A stretch of DNA of 64,000 nucleotides. Source: Microbacterium galbinum (GTDB taxonomy: Bacteria > Actinomycetota > Actinomycetes > Actinomycetales > Microbacteriaceae). The translations under genes were made by a program, and so were the position numbers. The DNA lies in contig NZ_CP078077.1 in NCBI RefSeq assembly GCF_023101185.1, forward strand, positions 248,001-312,000. The letters are read 5' to 3'. Below are positions 33,554-44,100 of the stretch, piece by piece (positions within the stretch are counted from its first letter, which is position 1; the number at the start of each line of letters is the position of its first letter). The notes beneath the pieces were generated by a model. The model was not told where the DNA came from. It searched no databases and saw only the letters and a list, made by a program, of their open reading frames with translations.

Positions 33554-35125
33554 GTGACGTCGCCCGATCCCGCTCCTGCGCTGCCAGTGCACCTGCCTGC
33601 ACACGTGGAGCGCACGACCTGGTGGGGGCGCACCCGCGACCGTCTGCTGCTCGATCCGGAGTGGAACAGCATCCTGAACTGGCTCGCGCCGTTCGCGGTG
33701 ACCCTGCTCGCGGCCTTCCTGCGACTGGTGAACGTCGGGCACCCGCACGAGCTCGCCTTCGACGAGACGTACTACGTCAAGGACGCCTGGTCGCTGTGGA
33801 CGCTCGGCTACGAGGGCACGTGGGGCGACGGCGCGAACGAGGCGTTCGTCGCGAACCAGGATCTCCCGCTGTCGGAGAAGGGCTCGTTCATCGTCCACCC
33901 GCCGCTCGGCAAGTGGCTGATCGCGCTCGGCATGGCCGCCGGCGGACCGGCCGACAGCCTCGGTTGGCGCCTCGCCACCGGCATCCTCGGCACCGCCTCC
34001 GTGCTGCTGGTCTACCTGATCGCACGCGTGCTGACGGGATCGACCGTCGCCGCGACCGTCGCCGGCTTCCTGCTCGCGATCGACGGCCTGAGCATCGTGC
34101 TCAGCCGCATCGCCCTGCTCGACGGCCCGCTCACCTTCTTCGTGCTGCTCGGGGTGCTCTTCGTGCTCCTCGACAGGCGCCGCACGATCCCGCTCCTCGA
34201 ACGGGGCGACCCCGACAGACCCGAGCCGCTGTGGGGTCCGATCCTGTGGCGGCGCCCCTGGCTGATCGCGGCGGGCGTCGCCCTCGGCGCCGCCTCCGCC
34301 GTGAAGTGGTCGGGCCTGTACGCGCTCGCGGGCTTCGGCCTGTACGTCGTGGTGACGGATGCCCTCGCACGGCGCCGGGCGGGCGTCGTGGTCTGGCCGT
34401 CCGACGCGGTCTTCCGGCAGGGCCCGGTCTCGTTCGCGCTGCTGGTCTTCCCCGCGCTCGCGACCTACCTCGTCAGCTGGACAGGATGGCTGGTCACCGC
34501 GGGAGGGTACGACCGGCAGAGCGACCCGAATCCGCTGATCGCGCTGTGGAACTACCACCAGTCCATGCTCGGGTTCCACGTCGGGCTCACCCGCGGGCAC
34601 CCCTACGCGAGTCCCGCGTGGGAGTGGCCGTTCCTCCTGCGCCCCACCGCGGTGTGGGTCGACAGCGACCCTGGCCCCTGCGGCACCGACCACTGCATCG
34701 CCGTGATCTCCTCGATCCCGAACCCGCTGATCTGGTACGCCGGAGTCGCGGCATCCGTCTACCTGCTCTACCGGCTCGTGCGCGGCTGGGTGCTGCGGCA
34801 GCCGGTCGGCGCCGAGATCGGCATCCCGCTCGTCGGCCTCGCGGTGACGTACGTGCCCTGGCTGATGTTCCCCGAGCGCACGATCTTCCAGTTCTACACG
34901 GTCGTCATGATGCCGTTCCTCGTGATCGCGCTCGCCCTGACGCTGCGCACGATCGCCGGTCGGCGCGACGACCCTCTTTACAGACGGCAGTCCGGCGAGC
35001 GCACCGTGATCGTCTTCCTGGTCGTCGCCGTGCTGGTGTCGATCTTCTTCCTACCGTCGTGGGTCGGCATGAGCGTGCCGTACCCGTTCTGGCTCGTGCA
35101 CAACTGGCTGCCCGGCTGGGTGTGA
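33554..35125 (+). CDS. pmt: Polyprenyl-phosphate-mannose protein mannosyltransferase (GT39)
   Basis: Integral-membrane O-mannosyltransferase of 523 residues that transfers mannose from a polyprenyl phosphate carrier to secreted proteins. The first extracytoplasmic loop has HELAFDETYYVKDAW with the catalytic acidic pair, followed by FIVHPPLGKWLIALG. About ten transmembrane helices follow, and WYAGVAASVYLLYRL and LMFPERTIFQFYTVVMMPF are family blocks near the C-terminus. Its stop codon abuts the stop of the amino-acid permease gene with no gap (TGATCA). It is divergent from rsmI, as in mycobacteria. Confidence 0.93.
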   Translation: MTSPDPAPALPVHLPAHVERTTWWGRTRDRLLLDPEWNSILNWLAPFAVTLLAAFLRLVNVGHPHELAFDETYYVKDAWSLWTLGYEGTWGDGANEAFVANQDLPLSEKGSFIVHPPLGKWLIALGMAAGGPADSLGWRLATGILGTASVLLVYLIARVLTGSTVAATVAGFLLAIDGLSIVLSRIALLDGPLTFFVLLGVLFVLLDRRRTIPLLERGDPDRPEPLWGPILWRRPWLIAAGVALGAASAVKWSGLYALAGFGLYVVVTDALARRRAGVVVWPSDAVFRQGPVSFALLVFPALATYLVSWTGWLVTAGGYDRQSDPNPLIALWNYHQSMLGFHVGLTRGHPYASPAWEWPFLLRPTAVWVDSDPGPCGTDHCIAVISSIPNPLIWYAGVAASVYLLYRLVRGWVLRQPVGAEIGIPLVGLAVTYVPWLMFPERTIFQFYTVVMMPFLVIALALTLRTIAGRRDDPLYRRQSGERTVIVFLVVAVLVSIFFLPSWVGMSVPYPFWLVHNWLPGWV

Positions 35126-36508
35126 TCAGCGCCGGCGTGTGAGGCGTGCGACGACCCAGAGCGCGAGCGTCAGCCCGGCCGTGAGCAGCAGTTGCGTGCG
35201 AGCCGCGGCATCGAACGCCGCGAGCACGACGACGCCGGCGATCAGAGCGACGCACAGCCACGACAGCCAGGGGAAGCCCCACATGCGGATCGGCAGCTCC
35301 GTGCCCGTGCGCTCGGCGCGGCGGCGCAGGATGATCTGCGACACCGCGACGGCCGCCCACGTCACGAGCAGCGTCGAGCCCACCACGTTCAGCAGCACCG
35401 GGAGCACGACGTCGGGGAACGCCCAGTTCAGCCCCACGGCCACGAAGCCGAAGGCGACCGAGGCGACGACGGCGATCCGCGGGACCCCCTTCACGGTGGT
35501 GCGCGTGAGCGCGCGGGGCGCGAGGCCGCGCTCCCCCAGCGAGAACACCATGCGCGAGGCGCCGTAGATGTTGGCGTTCATGGCCGACAACAGCGCCACG
35601 ACGACGATGATCGACATCACCAGATCGACGCCGGGAAGGCGCAGGGTGGCGAGCACGGCCGAGAACGGCCCGTCGAGCACCGCCGGGGTGTTCCACGGCA
35701 GCACGGCGACGATCACGAAGATCGAGCCCAGGTAGAACACGAGGATGCGCACGAGCACCTGGCGCACGATCCGGCGGATGCTGCGGCCGGGGTCCGCCGA
35801 TTCCGCCGCCGCGATCGCGACGAGTTCGGTGCCGCCGAACGCGAAGACGACGATGAGCAGGGCGGCGGCGATGCCGGCGGCGCCGTTCGGGGCGAAGCCG
35901 CCCTCGTCGAAGAGATGCGCGATGCCGGTCGCCGGCACCCCGGGGAACAGCCCGAGGATCGCGCAGACGCCGATCACGAGGAACACGATGATCGCGGTCA
36001 CCTTGATCGCCGCGAACCAGAACTCGAACCGTCCGTAGCCGCTCACCGCGAAGAGGTTGATGGCGGTGAACGCGGCGACGAACAGCAGTACCCACACCCA
36101 CGCGGGCACGGCCGGCACCCACCCCGCGACGATCCCCGCGGCGCCCGTCGCCTCGGCGGCGATCACGACCACGAGCTGGATCCAGTACATCCATCCGACC
36201 GCGCTGCCGGCGCTGCGCCCCATCGCATCCTGCGCGTAGGAGCTGAAGGCGCCGGAGCTGGGGCGCGCGGCCACCATCTCGGCGAGCATCGCCATCACCA
36301 GCACGACGATGGAACCCGCCACGAGGTACGAGATCAGCACCGCGGGACCGGCCAGACCGATCGCCTGCCCCGAGCCGACGAAGAGACCGGCACCGATCGC
36401 GCTGCCGAGCCCCATCATCGAGATCTGACGGCGCGTCAGCCCCGGCTTCAACGAGGTCGATGCGGTGCTCGACGCGGGGGCGGGTGCGGTGGGGGCGGAG
36501 TCGGTCAC
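35126..36508 (-). CDS. APC-family amino-acid permease
   Basis: Twelve-helix amino-acid transporter of 460 residues. LTRRQISMMGLGSAIGAGLFVGSG is the first-helix signature of the AAT subfamily of the amino acid-polyamine-organocation superfamily, and AGSAVGWMYWIQ and FAFGGTELVAIAAAESADP follow. The substrate could be an aromatic, aliphatic or gamma-aminobutyrate-like amino acid and cannot be fixed from sequence. GTG at 36508 is six bases downstream of TAGGGT. Confidence 0.9.
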   Translation of the reverse strand: MTDSAPTAPAPASSTASTSLKPGLTRRQISMMGLGSAIGAGLFVGSGQAIGLAGPAVLISYLVAGSIVVLVMAMLAEMVAARPSSGAFSSYAQDAMGRSAGSAVGWMYWIQLVVVIAAEATGAAGIVAGWVPAVPAWVWVLLFVAAFTAINLFAVSGYGRFEFWFAAIKVTAIIVFLVIGVCAILGLFPGVPATGIAHLFDEGGFAPNGAAGIAAALLIVVFAFGGTELVAIAAAESADPGRSIRRIVRQVLVRILVFYLGSIFVIVAVLPWNTPAVLDGPFSAVLATLRLPGVDLVMSIIVVVALLSAMNANIYGASRMVFSLGERGLAPRALTRTTVKGVPRIAVVASVAFGFVAVGLNWAFPDVVLPVLLNVVGSTLLVTWAAVAVSQIILRRRAERTGTELPIRMWGFPWLSWLCVALIAGVVVLAAFDAAARTQLLLTAGLTLALWVVARLTRRR

Positions 36509-36514
36509 CGCGCC

Positions 36515-36520
36515 ACCCTA
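36515..36520 (-). promoter_or_regulatory. -10 element, leaderless start of the amino-acid permease
   Basis: TAGGGT on the minus strand, six bases (GGCGCG), then GTG. It lies between the stop of the upstream DUF255 gene and the permease. Confidence 0.5.
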
Positions 36521-38329
36521 GACGGCGACCCTCTCGCGCGACAATTCGTGAGGCTCGCTCACCGGAAGCAGGCACACGAAGCCGCGGCAGTCGTAGGCCA
36601 GACCCTCCGTGCCCGAGCGCCCGGCGAACAGCTCGAACCCGGCCGCGGCGAACTCCTCGGCCTGTGCGGGCGACACGACGCCGACCACGTCGGCATCCGC
36701 ACGTCGGGCGGCGACGGCGAGTGCGCCCGCCGGATCGTCGGTGACCACCACGATCTGCCGCGGCGGATCGACGAGCCCGGCCGCGACACGCAGCAGACTG
36801 CCGTGCGCGAACGGTTGGGACAGGGCGGATGCCGCGTAGGCGTGCACCACGGACGCGGCCGCCTCGCGATACCGTTCCCCCACCCCGAGGCGCCACGCGG
36901 TCAGCGCTGCCTGAGCGAGTGCTGCGGAGCCGGACGGTAGATCGCCGTCGGTCTGATCGGGAGACGAGGCGATCCCCTGCGCGCTCAGCAGCGGATCGCC
37001 GGCGATGCCGTCGAGGGCGAGATCGACGATGCCCTGTGCGGCGATCGCCCACGTCGCCTCCCCCGTCGCGAGAGCCAGCGCGAAGAGGCCGTCGGCGAGG
37101 AGGCCGAGATCGGAGGGGGTCGCGACGGCCGTCGATGACACACCGTCGAGCGACGCGCGCACGAGGGCACCGCTCGCATCGCGGTTGGTGGTGAGCACGG
37201 CATCCGCGGCCCGCCGGGCGGCGTCGACCCAGGATGCTTCGCCCAGAGCAGCGCCCGCGCGCGCGAGGGCACCGATCGCGAGGCCGTTCCAGCCCGTGAT
37301 CACCTTGCCGTCGACGGCCGGCGGTTCGAGACCTCGACGCCCGGCGGCATCACGGAGGTAGTAGCCGCCCTCGCTGCGCTCGCCGTCGATCCATGACTCG
37401 GAATCCTGGGCGGCTCCGAACCCGCCGCCTTCGCGCCCGAGGACGTCGATGAGGAAGCCGGCGACCCCGCGCACGGTGGGCTCGTCGCCGTCGTCCAGCG
37501 CGACATCCAGCAGCTGCGCGTTGTCGGTGAGCATCCGCTCGTAGTGGGGCACCGTCCAGTCGCGCTGCGTCGCGTAGCGGAAGAACCCGCCCTCGACGTC
37601 GTCGCGCAGATCGCTCGCGGCCATCGCGGAGAGAGCCCGCCGCCCCGCCTCCGCCGCCGGCGCGTTCTCCCGGCACACGAGCGGCGCCTGCAGGAACCGC
37701 AGCACCGTCGCGACGGGGAACTTCGGAGCACCCCCGAAACCGCCGTGCTGCGGGTCTTCGCGGTCGGCGATCGCCGATGCCGCGCCCGCGAGCGCCGCGG
37801 CATCGGGCAGGTCCGAGGGCGTCGTCTCGGCGGCGCGCGCGAGTGCTTCGATCACGGCATCCGCCGACTCCTCGGCCTGCGCCCGGCGCTGCGTCCACCC
37901 CTCCTGCACCGCCGCGAGCACCTCGCGGAACGAGGGCATCGGCGGGCGGGAGTCCGGCGGCCAATAGGTGCCCGCGAAGAACGTGCGCCCGCGCGGGGTC
38001 GCGAAGACGGTGAGCGGCCAGCCGAGGTTCTGGGTGAAGGCGGATGCCGCGGCCATGTACGCCCCGTCGACCTCGGGATGCTCCTCGCGGTCGACCTTCA
38101 CCGCCACGAAGTCGCGGTTCACGATCTCCGCGGTCTCGGGGTCGGCGAAGGACTCGCGCGCCATCACATGGCACCAGTGGCACGTCGAGTACCCGATCGA
38201 GATCATCAGTGGCACGTCGCGGCGCTGCGCCTCGGCGAACGCCTCCTCGCCCCACGGGTACCAGTCGACGGGGTTCTCGGCGTGCGCGCGGAGGTACGGG
38301 CTGAGCGTGTCGGCGAGCCGGTTGGTCAT
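36518..38329 (-). CDS. Thioredoxin domain / six-hairpin glycosidase-like protein (YyaL, DUF255)
   Basis: Protein of 603 residues of the YyaL/SPATA20 family. Residues 1-160 form a thioredoxin-like domain with a CHWC active site at residues 50-53 ([13 protein letters not shown]). The remainder resembles an alpha/alpha barrel of the glycosidase superfamily, with [37 protein letters not shown] and [16 protein letters not shown] blocks. The cellular function is not known. The ATG at 38329 lies six bases after TAGCGT. Confidence 0.9.
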   Translation of the reverse strand: MTNRLADTLSPYLRAHAENPVDWYPWGEEAFAEAQRRDVPLMISIGYSTCHWCHVMARESFADPETAEIVNRDFVAVKVDREEHPEVDGAYMAAASAFTQNLGWPLTVFATPRGRTFFAGTYWPPDSRPPMPSFREVLAAVQEGWTQRRAQAEESADAVIEALARAAETTPSDLPDAAALAGAASAIADREDPQHGGFGGAPKFPVATVLRFLQAPLVCRENAPAAEAGRRALSAMAASDLRDDVEGGFFRYATQRDWTVPHYERMLTDNAQLLDVALDDGDEPTVRGVAGFLIDVLGREGGGFGAAQDSESWIDGERSEGGYYLRDAAGRRGLEPPAVDGKVITGWNGLAIGALARAGAALGEASWVDAARRAADAVLTTNRDASGALVRASLDGVSSTAVATPSDLGLLADGLFALALATGEATWAIAAQGIVDLALDGIAGDPLLSAQGIASSPDQTDGDLPSGSAALAQAALTAWRLGVGERYREAAASVVHAYAASALSQPFAHGSLLRVAAGLVDPPRQIVVVTDDPAGALAVAARRADADVVGVVSPAQAEEFAAAGFELFAGRSGTEGLAYDCRGFVCLLPVSEPHELSRERVAV

Positions 38330-38335
38330 GCCCTC

Positions 38336-38341
38336 ACGCTA
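38336..38341 (-). promoter_or_regulatory. -10 element, leaderless start of the DUF255 gene
   Basis: TAGCGT on the minus strand, six bases (GAGGGC), then ATG. Confidence 0.5.
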
Positions 38342-38375
38342 CGCGCCCCGACCGACATCGCGGCCGGAACGTCAC

Positions 38376-38945
38376 TCAGATCGCGAGAGCCGCGAGGGGC
38401 TGCGAGGCCGCGTAGTTCACGAGCGGCAGCGCACGATCGGCGGCGAGGTCGATGCGCGAGCGCAGCACGTCGGAGTTGATCTCGTAGCCGTCGAAGTCGG
38501 TGTTGCTCGCGTACACGCCGATCGGCAGCGTGAGCGCCTGGAAGAACGCGAACAGCGGGCGCAGTTGGTGCTCGATGATGAGGGCATGGCGCTCGCCGCC
38601 GCCCGTCGCCGCCAGCAGCACCGGCTTGCCGACGAGCTCGTACTGCCCGACGAAGTCGAAGAGGTGCTTGAAGAGTCCCGTGAACGACGCACGGTAGACG
38701 GGGCTGCCGACGATCAGCAGATCGGCCTGCTCGATCGCGACGAGCTTCTCCTCGACCCGGGCCGGCAGCTGATCGCGGCTCAGAGCGCCCGCGAGGTCCG
38801 GGCCGATGTCGGTGAGCTCGATGACCTCGACCTCGACCGCCGTGCGCTCGGCCACGGCGGCGGCGATCGCACGGATGAGGGCGGTCGTCTTGCTGGGCTC
38901 GTGGAGCGACCCGGACACGGCGACGACGCGGTAGGGAGCTGTCAT
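38376..38945 (-). CDS. NAD(P)H-dependent FMN reductase (MsuE/SsuE-like)
   Basis: Flavodoxin-fold reductase of 189 residues. VVAVSGSLHEPSKTTALI is the phosphate-binding loop for FMN and LLIVGSPVYRASFTGLFKHLFDFV the second flavin-contact block. Members supply reduced FMN to two-component monooxygenases such as alkanesulfonate monooxygenase, but no such partner is present here. The ATG at 38945 is seven bases downstream of TACCGT; a start at 38963 is rejected because it would place the -10 element inside the gene. Confidence 0.88.
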   Translation of the reverse strand: MTAPYRVVAVSGSLHEPSKTTALIRAIAAAVAERTAVEVEVIELTDIGPDLAGALSRDQLPARVEEKLVAIEQADLLIVGSPVYRASFTGLFKHLFDFVGQYELVGKPVLLAATGGGERHALIIEHQLRPLFAFFQALTLPIGVYASNTDFDGYEINSDVLRSRIDLAADRALPLVNYAASQPLAALAI

Positions 38946-38952
38946 GTCCTCG

Positions 38953-38958
38953 ACGGTA
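38953..38958 (-). promoter_or_regulatory. -10 element of the FMN reductase gene
   Basis: TACCGT on the minus strand with a seven-base spacer (CGAGGAC) to the ATG. It lies just downstream of the terminator of the preceding gene. Confidence 0.4.
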
Positions 38959-38966
38959 CCCACGAA

Positions 38967-39002
38967 GACGCCCCGTGTCGCGGGCTGGCGACACGGGGCG
39001 TC
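38967..39002 (-). terminator. Hairpin terminator after the aldo/keto reductase gene
   Basis: A perfect 15-bp stem (GACGCCCCGTGTCGC with its complement) and a six-base loop begin 32 bases past the AKR stop codon. The hairpin separates this gene from the FMN reductase promoter. Confidence 0.8.
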
Positions 39003-39034
39003 ATCTGTGGATTCCTGTCGAATCCGCGACGGGA

Positions 39035-41058
<2,024 letters not shown>

Positions 41059-41065
41059 CCGATGC

Positions 41066-41094
41066 ATCGTAGGGGGTCGAGGTCGGCATACGAT
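41066..41094. promoter_or_regulatory. Divergent -10 elements of the acyltransferase-like gene and hrpA
   Basis: TACGAT occurs on the minus strand at 41071-41066, seven bases before the GTG at 41058, and on the plus strand at 41089-41094, eight bases before the hrpA ATG. The two elements point away from each other across 17 bases. Confidence 0.4.
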
Positions 41095-41102
41095 GAAGGG
41101 CT

Positions 41103-44100
41103 ATGTCCTCTCCCGTGATCTCCTTCCCCCCGGAGCTGCCCGTCAGCGCGGCCCGGGCGGAGATCGCCGACGCCATCCGCGACCACCAGGTCGTGATCGT
41201 GGCCGGTGCCACGGGTTCGGGCAAGACCACGCAGCTCCCCAAGATCGCCCTCGAGCTGGGGCGCGAGCGCATCGCGCACACGCAGCCGCGACGTCTCGCC
41301 GCCCGCACGATCGCGGAGCGCGTCGCCGAGGAGCTGCAGGTCGAGCTGGGCACCCTCGTCGGCTACAAGGTGCGCTTCACCGACAAGGTGTCCGACGACA
41401 CCCGCATCGCGCTGATGACCGACGGCATCCTGCTCAACGAGATCCACCGCGACCGGCTGCTCACCCGCTACGACACGATCATCATCGACGAGGCGCACGA
41501 GCGCTCCCTCAACGTCGACTTCCTGCTCGGCTACCTCGCGCGCATCCTGCCCGAACGCCCCGACCTCAAGGTGATCATCACCTCGGCGACGATCGACCCC
41601 GAGAGCTTCGCGAAGCACTTCTCCGTTCCCGGCCCGGGCGACGACCGAGTGCCGGCGCCGATCATCGAGGTCTCCGGCCGCACCTATCCGGTCGAGATCC
41701 GCTACCGCCCGCTGGTCGCCGACGCCGACGACGACGAGACGGACGACGCTTCACGGGTCCCTGAGCCTGTCGAAGGGCCCGAGGACGAGGTCTCGGCGAT
41801 CGTCGCGGCGCTCCGCGAACTCGACCGCGAGGAGCCTGGCGACGTGCTGGTCTTCCTCCCCGGCGAAGCCGAGATCCGCGATGCCGCCGACGCCGTGCGG
41901 GGCGCGTATTCGAAGGACCGCTCCCCCACCGAGGTGCTCCCCCTGTACGGGCGCCTCTCCGCCGCGGAGCAGCACCGCGTGTTCGAGCGCAGCCGAGTGG
42001 CGGGTGTCCGCCGCCGCGTGATCCTCGCGACGAACGTCGCCGAGACGAGCCTCACGGTTCCCGGCATCCGCTATGTGATCGACACGGGCACCGCCCGCAT
42101 CTCGCGCTACAGCAACCGATCGAAGGTGCAGCGTCTGCCGATCGAGGCGATCTCGCAGGCATCCGCGAACCAACGCTCCGGTCGCGCCGGTCGCACGAGC
42201 GACGGCATCGCGATCCGCCTGTACTCGGAGGACGACTTCGCCAAGCGGCCGGAGTTCACCGAGCCCGAGATCCTGCGCACCTCGCTCGCCTCCGTCATCC
42301 TGCAGATGCTGTCGCTCGGATTCGGCGACATCTCGGACTTCCCCTTCCTCACCCCGCCCGACTCGCGGGGTGTCAAGGCGGCGTTCGACCTGCTCACCGA
42401 ACTCGGTGCGGTCGAACCGTCGCGGCGCGACGGGTCCCCGCACCTCACGCGCATCGGCCGCGACATCTCGCGCATGCCGATCGACCCGCGCTTCGCCCGC
42501 ATGCTGATCGAGGCCGGGCGCCACGGCGTCACCCACGATCTGCTGCCGATCGTGTCGGGCATGACGATCCAAGACGTCCGCGAGCGACCGGAGGAGCGCC
42601 GCGAGGAGGCCGACCGGCTGCACGCGCGCTTCGTCGACCCGACCAGCGACTTCATCACCCTGCTCAACCTCTGGAACCACCTGCGCGAACAGCAGCGCGA
42701 GCTCGGATCCAGCGCGTTCCGCCGCCTCTGCCGCGCCGAGCACCTGAACTACGTGCGCGTGCGGGAGTGGTTCGACGTGCACCGTCAGCTCAAGACGCTG
42801 GTGAAGAGCGCCGAGCTGAAGGGCGACGGCAGCAGCGATCCCGACGCGATCCACCGGGCGATCCTCGCGGGACTCCTCTCGCAGATCGGACTCCTCGACG
42901 AGCGCACCGCCCCCGCCGGCAAGACGCACGCACCCGCGAAGGACAAGGGGCGCCGCATCGCCGAGTACCGGGGAGCGCGCGGCATCCGCTTCTCGATCTT
43001 CCCGGGGTCGGGTCTGCGCAAGAAGAGCCCGCGCGCGGTCATCGCGGCCGAGATCGTCGAGACCTCGCGCACCTTCGCCCGCACCGTCGCCGCGATCGAT
43101 CCGGCGTGGGCCGAGCCGCTCGCCGGCGACCTCGCCAAGCGCCAGGTCACCGAGCCGCACTGGTCGAAGGATGCCGGCGCGGCCGTCGCCTACGAGAAGG
43201 TGACGCTGTTCGGCCTCGAGATCATCCCGCGCAGACGCGTGCAGTTCGCGCGCATCGACCGCGCGGCCTCGCGCGAGCTGTTCGTGCGGCACGCGCTCGT
43301 CGAGGGCGAGTGGGATCCGAGCCGCATCGACAAGCGCGTGAGCGCCTTCTGGCGTAGCAACGCCGAACTGCGCAAGCGTCTCGAGAAGCTCGAGGAGCGC
43401 GAACGCCGCCGCGACATCCTCGCCGGTGACGAGGCGGTGTTCCGTTTCTACGACGAGCGCATCCCCGCCGAGGTCTTCGACGTGCGGTCGTTCGAGACGT
43501 GGTGGCGGGAGGCGCTGACGACGACGCCGAAGCTCCTCGTCATGCGCGAAGCCGACCTGATCGACGACGAGGGGCGGGCCTCGCAGAACGAGTTCCCCAC
43601 CCGCTGGACGCAGGGCGACCAGGTGCTCGGCCTCGCCTACCGGTTCGAGCCGGGCGCCGCCGATGACGGCGTGAGCGTCGTGGTGCCGCTGGCCCTGCTC
43701 GCCCAGATCGAGGACACCGGGTTCGACTGGCAGGTGCCGGGGCTGCGCGCCGAACTCATCACGGGCCTGCTGCGTGCGCTGCCGAAGGCGATCCGGCGTC
43801 ACGTCGTGCCCGCCGCCGATTGGGCCGACAAGTTCGGCGCCGAGCTCGCGGGCCAGGGACCCGAAGACCACGACGGTCGCCCGAGCAGGTCGTTGAAGGA
43901 GGCGCTCGCGCGCCTGATCCAGCCGCTGGCGAACCAGCTCGTCTCGGCCGCCGACTTCGAGGACGAGCGGGTGCCCGCTCATCTGCGCATGAACTTCCGT
44001 GCGGTCGACGAGCGCGGGCGCGTGGCCGGTTCCCACCGCGACCTCGCGACCCTGCAGGCGGAACTCTCCGATCGCGCGCGCAGCAGCGTCGCGCGCTCGA

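Noticed and set aside
32702-34693. An 889-residue minus-strand frame joined to the methyltransferase.
   Set aside because: Its first two thirds are antisense to pmt and out of frame with rsmI; the methyltransferase has a proper N-terminus at 32701.
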